Assembly (NCBI GenBank): GCA_036971475.1
Contig: JBAIZL010000003.1
Location: forward strand, 51,252,842-51,316,841
Length of the DNA: 64,000 nt
DNA from: Prosapia bicincta
Taxonomy: Eukaryota > Arthropoda > Insecta > Hemiptera > Cercopidae
Direction: 5' to 3'
The notes under the pieces are model-generated. The model had not been told where the DNA came from. It did not search any database and worked only from the letters and a program-made list of their open reading frames with translations. Shown here piece by piece: positions 1-12,805 of the stretch (within the stretch, counting starts at the first letter, position 1; each line of letters opens with the position of its first letter). Both the position numbers and the translations under genes were made by a program.

Positions 1-270
1 AAGCGACGAAAAAACGAAAGCTTATAAATAGTAGCAAACAAAAATAATAGTCATAAAAACAAAAATAAATAAATAAATAAAACGCCATACGTAGAAAGGA
101 AAATGGAAAATTGCAAGACTTAATTATTCTGACATTTGTACGTATATACATATTTATATTACTTGTAATCACAAAATAAAAAAAAACTAAAATGAAATTT
201 GTCTTTGTTGATTTAAGTAGGAATTGACTTTTTAAAAAAGATTGTATGTTACTTGTTTTTTCTTATAAAA
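1..270 (-). repeat. Dispersed repeat, partial copy at window edge
   Basis: The same sequence recurs at about 15388-15640: a stretch with aaagcgtataaatagta-like sequence, an A-rich run, tggaaaattgcaag, and a shared end containing gtaggaattgac. The last ~80 bases match the end of the DR-1 repeat. The copy is cut by the start of the window, so its full length is unknown. No coding frame is seen. Confidence 0.6.
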
Positions 271-705
271 GAAACTGGAAATTCTCATTTTAATTTTTAC
301 TACAGTCTATACAGCTTAAATGGCACGATAGCCGTCAAATACTTTACTCCTAAATAAAAACAAAATAAATAAATAGGCGCACTTATGAAAATCAATAACG
401 TAACGAATTGAAAACCATTCATAAACACTGTATATAAGATTTATATGTTGAGATTTTATGCTTTAAAACAAGCTAAAAATCAGTTCGATCAGACAAAGAA
501 GCCGTGAGATAAAGTTACTGTAATAAATCTACAACAACTTCCCTAATAAATGAGATACAATTTTAAAATTCCACTTTTAGGTTACTAATGAGTCATATAA
601 TCTGGTATAAAAATTTCACAAAGATTAGACGCGTGGTTTTAATGCAGACACGCTTTAAAGTTGAACTTCAATAAAAAACTGTGATAAGACCGTACTGTTT
701 AATTT
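271..705. other. AT-rich spacer, nothing recognised
   Basis: Non-repetitive AT-rich DNA between the edge repeat and the 305-bp satellite. I see no open frame of note, RNA gene or terminal inverted repeat. Confidence 0.5.
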
Positions 706-3581
706 ATCTCTTGAGCTGAGTTTAACAAAAATCGTGCTAAAATTATTTTAGTTATATACATAAACACAGAATTAAACACGCCAATTACTGGTGTGAATAG
801 TTTTATTCCAGCACGAATGGTTTGCTTGTAGTTGTCTCAAACTCAGCGGTTTATAATTTCTGCGACGACAGTAGTAGCACTCGGTATTACCTTATTTCAG
901 ATCAGTAGGCTATTACCCTATTTTAAAAGAATGGATTCATTATAGCAGCTACGGGTGAGGAATAAATTTAAAGAAATATTGCTGTAAGAGCTGTCATAAA
1001 CTACTTTTTTTTATCTCTTGAGCTGAGTTTAACAAAAATCGTGCTAAAATTATTTTAGTTATATACATAAACGCAGAATTAAACACGCCAATTACTGGTG
1101 TGAATAGTTTTATTCCAGCACGAATGGTTCGCTTGTAGTTGTCTCAAACTCAGCGGTTTATAATTTCTGCGACGACAGTAGTAGCACTCGGTATTACCTT
1201 ATTTCAGATCAGTAGGCTATTACCCTATTTTAAAAGAATGGATTCATTATAGCAGCTACGGGTGAGGAATAAATTTCAAGAAATATTGCTGCAAGAGCTG
1301 TCATAAACTACTTTTTTTTATCTCTTGAGCTGAGTTTAACAAAAATTGTGCTAAAATTATTTTAGTTATATACATAAACACAGAATTAAACACGCCAATT
1401 ACTGGTGTGAATAGTTTTATTCCAGCACGAATGGTTCGCTTGTAGTTGTCTCAAACTCAGCGGTTTATAATTTCTGCGACGACAGTAGTAGCACTCGGTA
1501 TTACCTTATTTCAGATCAGTAGGCTATTACCTTATTTTAAAAGAATGGATTCATTATAGCAGGTACGGGTGAGGAATAAATTTCAAGAAATATTGCTGTA
1601 AGAGCTGTCATAAACTACTTTTTTTATCTCTTGAGCTGAGTTTAACAAAACGTGCTAAAATTATTTTAGTTATATACATAAACGCAGAATTAAACACGCC
1701 AATTACTGGTGTGAATAGTTTTACTCCAGCACGAATGGTTCGCTTGTAGTTGTCTCAAACTCAGCGGTTTATAATTTCTGCGACGACAGTAGTAGCACTC
1801 GGTATTACCTTATTTCAGATCAGTAGGCTATTACCTTATTTTAAAAGAATGGATTCATTATAGCAGGTACGGGTGAGGAATAAATTTCAAGAAATATTGC
1901 TGTAAGAGCTGTCATAAACTACTTTTTTTTATCTCTTGAGCTGAGTTTAACAAAACGTGCTAAAATTATTTTAGTTATATACATAAACACAGAATTAAAC
2001 ACGCCAATTACTGGTGTGAATAGTTTTATTCCAGCACGAATGGTTCGCTTGTAATTGTCTCAAACTCAGCGGTTTATAATTTCTGCGACGACAGTAGTAG
2101 CACTCGGTATTACCTTATTTCAGATCAGTAGGCTATTACCTTATTTTAAAAGAATGGATTCATTATAGCAGGTACGGGTGAGGAATAAATTTCAAGAAAT
2201 ATTGCTGTAAGAGCTGTCATAAACTACTTTTTTTTATCTCTTGAGCTGAGTTTAACAAAACGTGCTAAAATTATTTTAGTTATATACATAAACGCAGAAT
2301 TAAACACGCCAATTACTGGTGTGAATAGTTTTACTCCAGCACGAATGGTTCGCTTGTAGTTGTCTCAAACTCAGCGGTTTATAATTTCTGCGACGACAGT
2401 AGTAGCACTCGGTATTACCTTATTTCAGATCAGTAGGCTATTACCTTATTTTAAAAGAATGGATTCATTATAGCAGGTACGGGTGAGGAATAAATTTCAA
2501 GAAATATTGCTGTAAGAGCTGTCATAAACTACTTTTTTTTATCTCTTGAGCTGAGTTTAACAAAACGTGCTAAAATTATTTTAGTTATATACATAAACAC
2601 AGAATTAAACACGCCAATTACTGGTGTGAATAGTTTTATTCCAGCACGAATGGTTCGCTTGTAGTTGTCTCAAACTCAGCGGTTTATAATTTCTGCGACG
2701 ACAGTAGTAGCACTCGGTATTACCTTATTTCAGATCAGTAGGCTATTACCTTATTTTAAAAGAATGGATTCATTATAGCAGGTACGGGTGAGGAATAAAT
2801 TTAAAGAAATATTGCTGTAAGAGCTGTCATAAACTACTTTTTTTTATCTCTTGAGCTGAGTTTAACAAAACGTGCTAAAATTATTTTAGTTATATACATA
2901 AACACAGAATTAAACACGCCAATTACTGGTGTGAATAGTTTTATTCCAGCACGAATGGTTCGCTTGTAGTTGTCTCAAACTCAGCGGTTTATAATTTCTG
3001 CGACGACAGTAGTAGCACTCGGTATTACCTTATTTCAGATCAGTAGGCTATTACCTTATTTTAAAAGAATGGATTCATTATAGCAGGTACGGGTGAGGAA
3101 TAAATTTCAAGAAATATTGCTGTAAGAGCTGTCATAAACTACTTTTTTTTATCTCTTGAGCTGAGTTTAACAAAACGTGCTAAAATTATTTTAGTTATAT
3201 ACATAAACACAGAATTAAACACGCCAATTACTGGTGTGAATAGTTTTATTCCAGCACGAATGGTTCGCTTGTAGTTGTCTCAAACTCAGCGGTTTATAAT
3301 TTCTGCGACGACAGTAGTAGCACTCGGTATTACCTTATTTCAGATCAGTAGGCTATTACCCTATTTTAAAAGAATGGATTCATTATAGCAGCTACGGGTG
3401 AGGAATAAATTTAAAGAAATATTGCTGCAAGAGCTGTCATAAACTACTTTTTTTTATCTCTTGAGCTGAGTTTAACAAAAATCATGCTAAAATTATTTTG
3501 GTTATATACATAAACACAGAATTAAACACGCCAATTACTGGTGTGAATAGTTTTATTTTAGCACGAATGGTTCGCTTGTAG
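706..3581 (+). repeat. 305-307 bp satellite array, about 9.4 copies
   Basis: The phrase atctcttgagctgag starts at 706, 1013, 1320, 1626, 1931, 2236, 2541, 2846, 3151 and 3456, so the period is 307 in the first units and exactly 305 from the fifth onward. The last copy breaks off after gcttgtagtt at about 3581. Edge units keep a two-base longer form (aaaaatcgtgc) while interior units have aaaacgtgc, as expected when interior copies are homogenised. Unit pairs starting at 1626/1931 and 2236/2541 alternate acgcagaa with acacagaa, suggesting duplication of a 610-bp dimer. No coding capacity. Confidence 0.97.
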
Positions 3582-4495
3582 TTAAAGCCCAGGTTCATGT
3601 GTCCATTATTTCTGCGTCGACTAGATTATTCAAAGCTCAAACCTTTTGACAAGTACATCAAAAGAAATTGATTAATTAAACTTCACATTTTTAAATAAGA
3701 ACACTGCCGTAGCTGAATCAGATTAAGAACTTACGTTAAGTGTTTAACAAACACAACCGTCTAAATACACCAGAAATCGTTGAAAGTACGGATTCACGAG
3801 AGATTCAAGGATCATAGAGGATAAAGAGATGTAAACAAACTTACGACTGCAAACTGAGTTAGTGAGTGATGCTCTACGGAATATTGTCCAGTGTAATAAA
3901 GCAGGCCATGCTGAAGTTCTTGGGTTATAAGTTTAAATTTAGATTTGTGGTCTTGTTGGTTTGAGTCAAAAATTGAAGAAAACAAGCTCCAAGGTCAAAA
4001 CTGCACGTACAAACATTTCGATATGAAATTGTTTTATTTTGTTTGTGATATATTCACTTTCTTAAATGATCAGTTAAAGAAATTACAAGAAATTTTAAAC
4101 GAAATTATAAACAATTGTACAAACATTGTAATTGAAAAAAATTGTATGCAAATAATTTCTAAAAGATTGATTTTTAACGAAAAAATGCATGAACTAAACA
4201 TAAAAAATTGAAACAATTTTTTTTTGTTGATAAAAAAATATTTTGGGAGAAAACGCTCATTTCCGTGATTATTTAAATTCAAAAGTACATACGTTGCCGA
4301 ATGAGATATTATTATTATTGTATTGTAAGGAGATATAAGAAAATAATGAAATTTACAGGAGGTTAATTCATATGTTAGCAATTACATCAGTAATAGAAAA
4401 AACAATACAAATATTAACTGTCAAACTTAAATAAAATCCTGATAATTAATTAGTTAAATAAAATTAGCCTATAATTTTGACTGATCTGCACTTCC
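3582..4495. other. AT-rich spacer, no gene recognised
   Basis: Unique-looking AT-rich DNA. An 88-codon plus-strand open frame (3945-4211) and an overlapping 103-codon minus-strand frame have no recognisable domain and the low-complexity composition of random AT-rich sequence, so I do not call them genes. Confidence 0.5.
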
Positions 4496-4990
4496 TGGAG
4501 AATTTATCGATTTGTTTCAATTTCCTCTATTAGTTCCCAAAATCTTTAAATATTCATTGTTCAAATATAATTCGTTAATAAAATACCTTTTATTCATCCA
4601 CTCAAATTCAAATAAACATTTTTTAAACTTGTAGTGGATAACACGATGTTATTAGTTTTTTCAAATTGTAATTCATTAATTAAATTTAAAGAATTTCATT
4701 TTAGTTTTATTTGGGAAAATAACGTTTCACAAAAGAGGCAAGGTATGCAATATAGTTATTTCGTCCCATTTGGCTTCAAAATAAGTGATAACATATGATT
4801 TCATAAAACAGCTGATTCTGTGTTACAGGTTATATGGCAGAACAGCTGTTTAAACGCATAGGTTGCGTTGCTTAATTTATATTAATTGTAATTATTTAAT
4901 AAAATGTAACTAAAACTATATTATACTTTTTTGACCCAAGTAGGAATTTACTTCAACACATTTTCGTTTATATTACTTGTTTTAGATTTA
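4496..4990 (-). repeat. DR-1 dispersed repeat, near full length
   Basis: Reading the minus strand, DR-1 starts near acaagtaatataaac, passes two cagctg sites about 35 bases apart, a conserved block whose complement reads gcaaggtatgcaatat, and ends with a hairpin (catccact ... agtggatg) and a tail whose complement is ccttctattagttcacac. This copy has all blocks in order. No open frame and no clear terminal inverted repeats, so it is SINE-like or the 3' end of a larger retroelement. Confidence 0.85.
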
Positions 4991-5238
4991 AAGCAATCAA
5001 TCAGTGTTACCACTCGCCAAATGAGGACATGAATGGATTTCTAATATAGAAACTACCTACTCTCTATTCGGGCTATAGAGGCGTATAGCCTTACTTCCCG
5101 TAGGAGGATAAGGAAGGGAGGATGAAATTGAAGGATAGGAACTCCTGATTATAACATACCTCTGTGAACAGACCCTATTTCTGCCACTAGGAATAGAGGA
5201 AAACTGTGGTACCGAGTGGGCATGGTCTCTACCTAAAG

Positions 5239-5614
5239 TATAGTTCAAATTTTATAAGCTGGCACTTGGCTCTTAAATGAAATAGTGTATTCGTCGACTA
5301 GAAAACATCAGACACTGAGGGCATTATGGTCACCCCTCAACCGGGACCATAAATCGCGTCCTACCCACCCAACCCTTAGACGATCCTATTAGGACGCTTC
5401 CGTGAACGCCCTATTTATATTTGTTGTTATTTATACAATACATTTAAAAGTATTAATAAGTAACAAAATAATAAGTTAAACACATGCGTGAGCGGAAGTC
5501 TAAAGGTTGATGTTTTTGAAAATTACCTGCGAGGACCTCCACTCCCCGCTCGCCCTCGGGCTCAGTTCAAGGTCATCATCCCCCAAGATCCAGCTTATAA
5601 AATTTTACCTATAG
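5239..5614. mobile_element. MITE, family A (TIR aaattttataagctggc)
   Basis: The left end tatagttcaaattttataag and the complement of the right end tataggtaaaattttataag form about 25-base imperfect terminal inverted repeats. A second copy lies at about 32597-32930 with the same interior phrases (gtgtattcgtcgacta, cctattagcacgctt-like). There is no transposase; this is a non-autonomous DNA element of unassigned superfamily. The 88-codon frame inside (5488-5754, GTG start) is incidental. Confidence 0.8.
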
Positions 5615-6700
5615 TCTTACTATCAAATGGGGTGTTTACCAGCTTCTCGGATGTAAATCATAATCAAGACACTGCATTAGCAGGTATCAATCATTTAGTA
5701 AAAAATAATACAATGCCTAAAGAAGAAAAGCAAAATAAACCTAAGAGAAATTAAACCTATTCGTAAGATTAAAGCGTACGACGAAACATAGAACAATTTC
5801 TCTTAGAGTATATTTACTCTCGGCGTTTTGTTGTCCATGGCGTTCGGTTAAACTTTTTTGTTGGTACTTGGGACAGTTTACTACTTTTAAGAACTTTTAA
5901 TTAAAGTTTTTTCAAAACTCACTTAAAATATAAGATCGTACGAGACGTAAAAGTTTTTAATGTTTATTTAAATGTAGAACTTTGGGATCAATATTGTTAA
6001 TTACATACGCCATTATAGTTATACAAAGTCCTATAGTCTATGGATATATTTTGTTAGGCTAAATACTTGATACCCGAATTAGAAAAATAAACATATTATC
6101 TTGATATACTCAAAAGTAATCAGCAACTGAAAAAATCTGAGGAAAAATTAGATAAAAAAGAAAGGATTCTACCAAAAGCCGCGAAACCCTGTACATTTAT
6201 TCGCGACACCTAGATTCTATATCTGTGCTAGTCGAAACAACATGCGATGATCCTAAAAATAGATTTGCGTGCGGGAAAAGAGTACAATGTAAGTTAATAT
6301 TGAAATTAATGTAACCGACAGTACTGCGGTGTTTGGCTGGTGTACAGCAAGAGTTCCTCTTCGATACCTTGATTTGGGAAATTTCAAAAAAAAGGAACCT
6401 AATTATAGTCTACATGATTACGTATGAATTAAAACGCGCGAGCGTACGCACGGACACACACACATATTACTATAGAATATTGTATTTAAAAAAAAAATGA
6501 ATGTAATATGAAGAATAGTGTTTGTGGTTTAACAAAACAATTCAGCTACAACTACTGGATATTTGTTATTGGGTTCGTTTTTATTTGAAATTGTTTTGTT
6601 TGAAATATTTTTCTTTTCAACACTTCAAACATGACAAACGTTTGTCTTAATTTTGTTTCTGGTTTGTGAAATTTTATTTCAACACAATTATGTTTTAATT
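5615..6700. other. AT-rich spacer, no gene recognised
   Basis: No repeat shared with the rest of the window and no coding signal. A short purine/pyrimidine-alternating stretch (cacacacaca) lies near 6460. Confidence 0.45.
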
Positions 6701-6739
6701 ACTTTAATGTAGATTAATATATCTTTGGTTTAAAGTAAT

Positions 6740-7960
6740 ATTTTTTTTCTAATTTAGTATACTTTTGCTTCAATCTCATATAATTTCGTTTCAGTTTAGA
6801 TGACTGAATTTTAATTTAATTTAAATTAATTTTAATTTAATTTAATTTATTATAATTACGTTTTAATCTAATAAATTTTGTTTTAGTCTATATAATTCAA
6901 CTTTAATTTATTATAGGCCCTAATCTCGTTTTAATCTGAGATATATTTTTTTTAGTTTACATAATGTTATAATAATTTCGTCTTATTTTATATATTTAAT
7001 ACAACTTCGATTTAATTTAATATAATTTTGTTTTATTTAAGGTAGTTTTATTTGATGTAATTATGTTTTAGTTAATGTAGACCTAATGTAACTTTAACTT
7101 ATTAAATTCTTATTTGAATTTAATATTTCCTTTAGTTTAATACAATTTCATTTTAATTTATTACAATTTCGTATTGTATTAAATAAAATAGGGTTATTTA
7201 ATGTAATTTCGTTTTAGTCAATATAGTCCTAATATGGCTTTAATTTAATACAATTTCATTTCAATTTATTAAAATTTTGTTTTAATATAAAATAATCCTG
7301 TAACTGAATACAATTTCTTTCAATTTATTAAAATCTTGTTTTAATTTAAAATAATCCTGCAACTGAATACAATTTCTTTCAATTTATTAAAATCTTGTTT
7401 TAATTAAAAATAATCCTGTAACAACTGAATACAATTTCGTTTCAATTTATTATAATTTTGTTTTAATTTAAAATAATTCTGTAACCACCGAATACAATTT
7501 CGTTTTTTTTACAATTTTTTTAATTTTAAATAATTCTGTAACAACTGGATACAATTTCGTTTCAATTTATTACAATTTTTTAAATTTCATATAATTCTGT
7601 AACAATTGAATACATTTTCGTTTCAATTTATTATAATTTTGTTTTAATTTAAAATAATTCTGTAACCACCGAATACAATTTCGTTTAAATTTATTACAAT
7701 TTTTTAAATTTCATATAATTCTGTAACAACTGAATACATTTTCGTTTCAATTTATTATAATTTTGTTTTAATTTAAAATAATTCTGTAACCACCGAATAC
7801 AATTTCGTTTCAATTTATTACAATTTTTTAAATTTCATATAATTCTGTAACAACTGAATACATTTTCGTTTCAATTTATTATAATTTTGTTTTAATTTAA
7901 AATAATTCTGTAACAATAGAATATAATTCCGTATCAATTTAGTACAAAGTTTAGCATAAC
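6740..7960. repeat. Degenerate AT-rich tandem array, ~62-bp monomer
   Basis: Blocks of aatttcgttt, caatttattataatt and aattctgtaac repeat irregularly. From about 7240 to 7920 the repeats are regular, alternating two ~62-bp monomers (ctgtaaccaccgaatac and ctgtaacaactgaatac types); two gtaaccacc marks at 7662 and 7786 are 124 bases apart. Upstream the similarity decays, so this is an old array with a younger right side. Confidence 0.85.
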
Positions 7961-8390
7961 TCTGTGTCGGTTTAGTATTTACTAAGAACTAGAACGTGAA
8001 ACATTAGGTTTATTCTTGCATCTTTTTATAGGCCTGGATAAAAAAACAATGCGATGTAGCGGCTTAACGTAGGCTACTCACGTCAACACATTGACATTCA
8101 GTCCAACCCTAACCTTGACTGAAATCATAGCTATTGTGTCTAAATATATCCGCGATGCAAGATGAATCACTATCGGTGCTTTGGTTCGCTTGAGTGATGA
8201 TACATTATGGCTGTATGACACACGAGCATTAGAGTCACAGGCGAAAACTTCAAAGCACTGTCGATAAGGTTCTTGTAAAGTAACATAACTTATATACTCG
8301 TACGTTGGAACACAACCGACACCAGCTACTTGCAACCTTTAATTACTACTATAAACTGATAATGGAATATTCTTTACATCGTAGAAATGA
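7961..8390. other. Spacer, no gene recognised
   Basis: Slightly less AT-rich than its neighbours. The 85-codon minus-strand frame at 8078-8335 has no recognisable motif and no splice or promoter context, so I do not call a gene. Confidence 0.4.
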
Positions 8391-8391
8391 T

Positions 8392-8700
8392 CAAAGTTTT
8401 TCAATGCCTTCTATTACTTTACACTCTTCTCTCTTATAGATAGAGGGTATATATATATATATATATATATATATACTGTACACATTTTTAATCGTTAATA
8501 AAATACTACTTATTCATCTACTCAAGTCCAAATAATCTTTTTTCAACTAAGAGTGAATGTCATTTGTTAATACAATGTTTTCAAATATCTATTCGTTAGT
8601 AACATTTTAAAACCCTGATGTCCAGGTACGATTCGAATTGGAGATCTACATATTTTCGAAATCCAGCACTTTGGCACTGAGCCAACTTTCCTAAAGCTAT
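8392..8700 (-). mobile_element. tRNA-headed SINE sharing the DR-1 tail
   Basis: On the minus strand a tRNA-like head reads ttggctcagtgcc (A-box-like) and, further on, caattcgaatcgtacc (B-box-like). It is followed by a body and the same 3' tail as DR-1, including the stretch around cgttaataaaatac on the plus strand. A (TA)n run at about 8450-8476 sits in the tail. The head is degenerate in its anticodon arm, so this is a SINE, not a functional tRNA. Confidence 0.7.
8450..8476. repeat. (TA)n microsatellite in SINE tail
   Basis: About 13 TA units located in the TA-rich slot of the shared DR-1/SINE tail. Confidence 0.9.
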
Positions 8701-8924
8701 AAATCCATTACTTAAGATATATATATATATATGTGTATGCGTATGAAATTATGAGAAAAATTCCTTGCAATAGGAAAGCATTACAAGATATTGACAGAAC
8801 GAGAAGTTGCAGACCATCATTAGCTTCATATATTACAAACGAAAATTGAAGGAAGCGAATGAATAGCAAATAAACAAAAATAATAGTCCAAATCTATTAT
8901 TTGTTGAAAAATAATAGTGTATTT

Positions 8925-8953
8925 TTCAATTCCTTCTATTAGTTCACACTCAG

Positions 8954-9004
<51 letters not shown>

Positions 9005-9430
9005 TAAATTTACAATCGTTAATAAAATACTCTTTATTCATCCCCTCAAGTTCAAATACATTTTTTTATGGAAATTGAATTTAATAGTTTTTTTCAAATA
9101 TTTATTAATTATTTAAATCAATGATTTATTTGTTCATCAATTAAATTTAATGAATTAATTTTAGTTTTATACAGGAGGAAAACTTTGCAAAGAAGGGGCA
9201 AGGTATGCAATATCGTTATTTTGTCCCATTTGGCTTAAAATAAGTGGCAACATATGATTTCATTAAACAGCTGATTTTGTTATAGGTTATGTGGTAGAAC
9301 AACTGTTTAAACGAATAAGTTATGTTAATTTATTGATATTAATTGTAACTATTTAATAAAACGTAACTGAAATACATTTTTTTTATTCAAGTAAAAATTC
9401 ATTTAAATTTTTTTGTTTACATTACTTTTT
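8925..9430 (-). repeat. DR-1 dispersed repeat, near full length
   Basis: All DR-1 blocks are present in minus orientation: ccttctattagttcacac, the tail with an expanded (TA)n at about 8958-9001, the gcaaggtatgcaatat block, two cagctg-type sites (the second decayed to aactg) and the terminal tattaattgtaac block. Confidence 0.85.
8958..9001. repeat. (TA)n microsatellite inside DR-1 tail
   Basis: About 22 TA units at the same tail position as the TA run of the SINE copy at 8450, which points to growth from the repeat's own TA-rich slot. Confidence 0.95.
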
Positions 9431-9464
9431 GAATTTTGTAGTGTATATTTGTTCGGTGAATCTT

Positions 9465-9578
9465 ATTAATCACTTAAACAATACTTTATGACTTCCGAAC
9501 TTTAAATTTAGTAAATTTGTTACTTTAGTAAACAAATTTAAAGTTCGGAAGTCATAAAGTATTGTTTAAGTGATTAAT
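9465..9578. repeat. Perfect 45-bp inverted repeat (hairpin family H)
   Basis: Arms 9465-9509 and 9534-9578 are exact reverse complements around a 24-base spacer. The flank gaattttgtag and the arm start ttaatcactt recur at 43420-43504 and, as a single arm, at 45573-45650, so this is a small mobile or duplicating hairpin family. Perfect arms imply recent origin or gene conversion between arms. Confidence 0.95.
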
Positions 9579-9599
9579 TATATTACTTGTTTATATTTT

Positions 9600-10015
9600 C
9601 TTCTTTAAAACGTTATTTTAAAACTAAGTTTTATTATAATCCAAGCCGCAACCTATCTTGGTTAGTAAAGGGCTATCTGTTTGACGTGTTTCAGCAGCTA
9701 CGTTGGCCTAATCGGTGGGGAGGTACATTACATTCTCGTAAGATGAGTGTATGAAGGTTGTGTTTTAGATCTATAATGCAGTAGATTGATCCCAGAAGCC
9801 AAGCTCAAAACGGAATTATTCGTTGTAGTAATACGACGTCCAGGTTGAAACTGACGGTCGATAACGGGGCTGTCTAGAATGTAAAATTCAATGCAACAAA
9901 CCGTCAGCTGAGCAACCAAAGTAGTTTCTAAATTCATGAGCCGACAGTTGAGCCCATCGCTGTCCAACAAGGACGACTCTCGATGGTATCACGACTACAC
10001 GAAATTAGTTGGTCA
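9600..10015. other. Spacer, no gene recognised
   Basis: Moderate GC. The 80-codon minus-strand frame (9728-9970) has no family motif. Nothing else is seen. Confidence 0.4.
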
Positions 10016-11290
10016 CGGGACTAAAACATAGAACAATGAAGGTAATTTTACAACCCTAAGTTGAAACAGTTGAATATGGGACTAAAACATAGAACAATGA
10101 AGGTAATTTTACAACCCTAAGTTGAAACAGTTGAATATGGGACTAAAACATAGAACAATGAAGGTAATTTTACAACCCTAAGTTGAAACAGTTGAATATG
10201 GGACTAAAACATAGAACAATGAAGGTAATTTTACAACCCTAAGTTGAAACAGTTGAATATGGGACTAAAACATAGAACAATGAAGGTAATTTTACAACCC
10301 TAAGTTGAAACAGTTGAATATGGGACTAAAACATAGAACAATGAAGGTAATTTTACAACCCTAAGTTGAAACAGTTGAATATGGGACTAAAACATAGAAC
10401 AATGAAGGTAATTTTACAACCCTAAGTTGAAACAGTTGAATATGGGACTAAAACATAGAACAATGAAGGTAATTTTACAACCCTAAGTTGAAACAGTTGA
10501 ATATGGGACTAAAACATAGAACAATGAAGGTAATTTTACAACCCTAAGTTGAAACAGTTGAATATGGGACTAAAACATAGAACAATGAAGGTAATTTTAC
10601 GACCCTAAGTTGAAACAGTTGAATATGGGACTAAAACATAAAACAATGAAGGTAATTTTACGACCCTAAGTTGAAACAGTTGAATATGGGACTAAAACAC
10701 AGAACAATGAAGCTAATTTTACAACTCTAAGTTGAAACAGTTGAATATGGGACTAAAACATAGAACAATGAAGGTAATTTTACGACCCTAAGTTGAAACA
10801 GTTGAATATGGGACTAAAACATAGAACAATGAAGGTAATTTTACGACCCTAAGTTGAAACAGTTGAATATGGTACTAAAACATAAAACAATGAAGGTAAT
10901 TTTACGACCCTAAGTTGAAACAGTTGAATATGGGACTAAAACATAGAACAATGAAGGTAATTTTACAACTCTAAGTTGAAACAGTTGAATATGGGACTAA
11001 AACATAGAACAATGAAGGTAATTTTACAACCCTACGTTGAAACAGTTGAATATGGGACTAAAACATAGAACAATGAAGGTAATTTTACAACCCTAAGTTG
11101 AAACAGTTGAATATGGGACTAAAACATAGAACAATGAAGGTAATTTTGGAACCCTAAGTTGAAACAGTTGAATATGGGACTAAAACATAGAACAATAAAT
11201 GTAGTTTTACGACTCTAAGTTGAAACAGTTGAATATGGGACTAAAACATAGAACGATGAAGATAATTTTACAACTCTTAAGTTGAAACTA
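10016..11290 (+). repeat. 61-bp minisatellite, about 21 copies
   Basis: The phrase gggactaaaacatagaacaa returns every 61 bases. The first nine or so copies are identical; copies from about 10600 onward carry scattered changes (cgaccc, cataaaac, ctacgttg) and the last two are the most diverged. This gradient indicates recent expansion from the left side. Confidence 0.97.
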
Positions 11291-12480
11291 GGAGAAAACC
11301 ACTGAGAAACATAGGTCATCCAAGATAAGTTTATGAATTTAAGATGGAACTGATAATTGTGCACAAGTATGTCAACATTAAACTTTTGGGAATAATTATG
11401 GTTTCAACGTCAAATGGTTAGAACAAACTATGACAAAAAAAAAAAATAACACATATTCTCACTAACCACAATCATTTATAATTAATCTTGTGTTTGTTTC
11501 AGTTGCGAAGCAACCATCTTCAGAGGCAGTAAAAATATAATGACATGGTGGCTAAATTCAAACTACCAATAGAGCAGTTTTTACGTAGCATTCTAGGTAG
11601 TTTACGACTGCCACACAGATAAACACAACGGCCCGAGTGATCCATTCGAGATTTTTTTACAGCTAACAAAACGTTAGATTTGTTTGGAGCAGAGGGCTGT
11701 CCAACGTGAAGCAAGTAAGCAGCTTTGTGATTTCACTGTAACTTGAGAGCCGTGACTGGGAATTGATGACAGGGTTGTCCAAAACAGCATAAAGGTAAGT
11801 TTTTACGACGTCGAGATCAAAGTGACAGGTCAGTACTGTACTGTAATGGGGGAATCAGAATGCAGTACTGTACTGTAATGGGGGAATCAGAATGTAATTC
11901 TGTGTGACACTCGAAATGTTGTAAACAGAGCAATAGAGAAAATCTTCGTATTCCATATATTTGTTGCCAGTACAGTGTAAATAACTGCTTACATAAAACT
12001 GTCAAAGAGAACGCATAATGTGGGCCTACCCTACCGTGCCTGAGGTCAACTTGAAAGCTAAAAATGTTTAAAAAGATGTACGCGTTCGATTTCAGAGGGA
12101 GGCAGAGAGTTTTAATGGCCTACAAAGAAATTTTTCCCTTCAAGTCAGCAAAGAAAAGTCGTTTACAAGGTGTGTTCAAAAATATAATTGTATGTTTTAG
12201 CATTTCAACGATTGTATCGGTACGACCAACACCTTTCTGTCTTGTTGGTACACTTGTCTATACAATAATGTTCCTTAGTAACTATTTTACTAATTTACTC
12301 GTTAGCAGTTGGCAAGGTTTATTGTGTTTGTCTTTTATCATAATTTACTAGAAATCACTGAGCTAATAAAACACGTAAGCAAAAAAGTTTTAAATACCCA
12401 TTTCCTTAACAAAAGAAAAGAATTTTTTGTAATTAAAATTGTTATAGTGATGCCTTCAAAAACGTATTGGATAGACATAA
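11291..12480. other. Spacer with a 32-bp direct duplication
   Basis: The phrase cagtactgtactgtaatggg occurs at 11831 and again at 11863, an exact 32-base tandem duplication. The 95-codon frame at 12064-12351 has no recognised domain. I see no supported gene. Confidence 0.5.
11496..11523 (-). ncRNA. Hammerhead-like motif (single site)
   Basis: The minus strand reads CTGAAGATGG, a GTTGC-ttc-GCAAC hairpin, then TGAAAC. This is the layout seen at the other GAAACGCG sites in this window. One extra base separates the CTGAAGA block from the hairpin relative to the canonical hammerhead core, so activity is uncertain. Confidence 0.35.
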
Positions 12481-12494
12481 AAATACAATTTCGC

Positions 12495-12781
12495 GTCAGT
12501 ATAAATTCCGTCATATTAATAACAGTCAGTATAAATTCCGTCATATTAATAACAGTCAGTAGAAATTCCGTCATATTAATAACAGTCAGTATAAATTCCG
12601 TCATATTAATAACAGTCAGTATAAATTCCGTCATATTAATAACAGTCAGTATAAATTCCGTCATATTAATAACAGTCAGTATAAATTCCGTCATATTAAT
12701 AACAGTCAGTATAAATTCCGTCATATTAATAACAGTCAGTATAAATTCCGTCATATTAATAACAGTCAGTATAAATTCCAT
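12495..12781 (+). repeat. 30-bp minisatellite, about 9.5 copies
   Basis: The unit cagtataaattccgtcata plus ttaataa repeats every 30 bases with one variant copy (cagtagaaa). Because 30 is a multiple of three, the array is open on both strands (12309-12785 plus, 12338-12781 minus). These frames are by-products. Confidence 0.97.
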
Positions 12782-12805
12782 CTGATTACGCTTGAGTCCC
12801 CTTAA

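Noticed and set aside
5488..5754. 88-codon frame
   Set aside because: It uses a GTG start inside MITE family A and has no counterpart in the second MITE copy.
12309..12785. 158- and 147-codon frames on opposite strands
   Set aside because: Both are translations of a 30-bp tandem repeat; simultaneous openness on both strands follows from the period.
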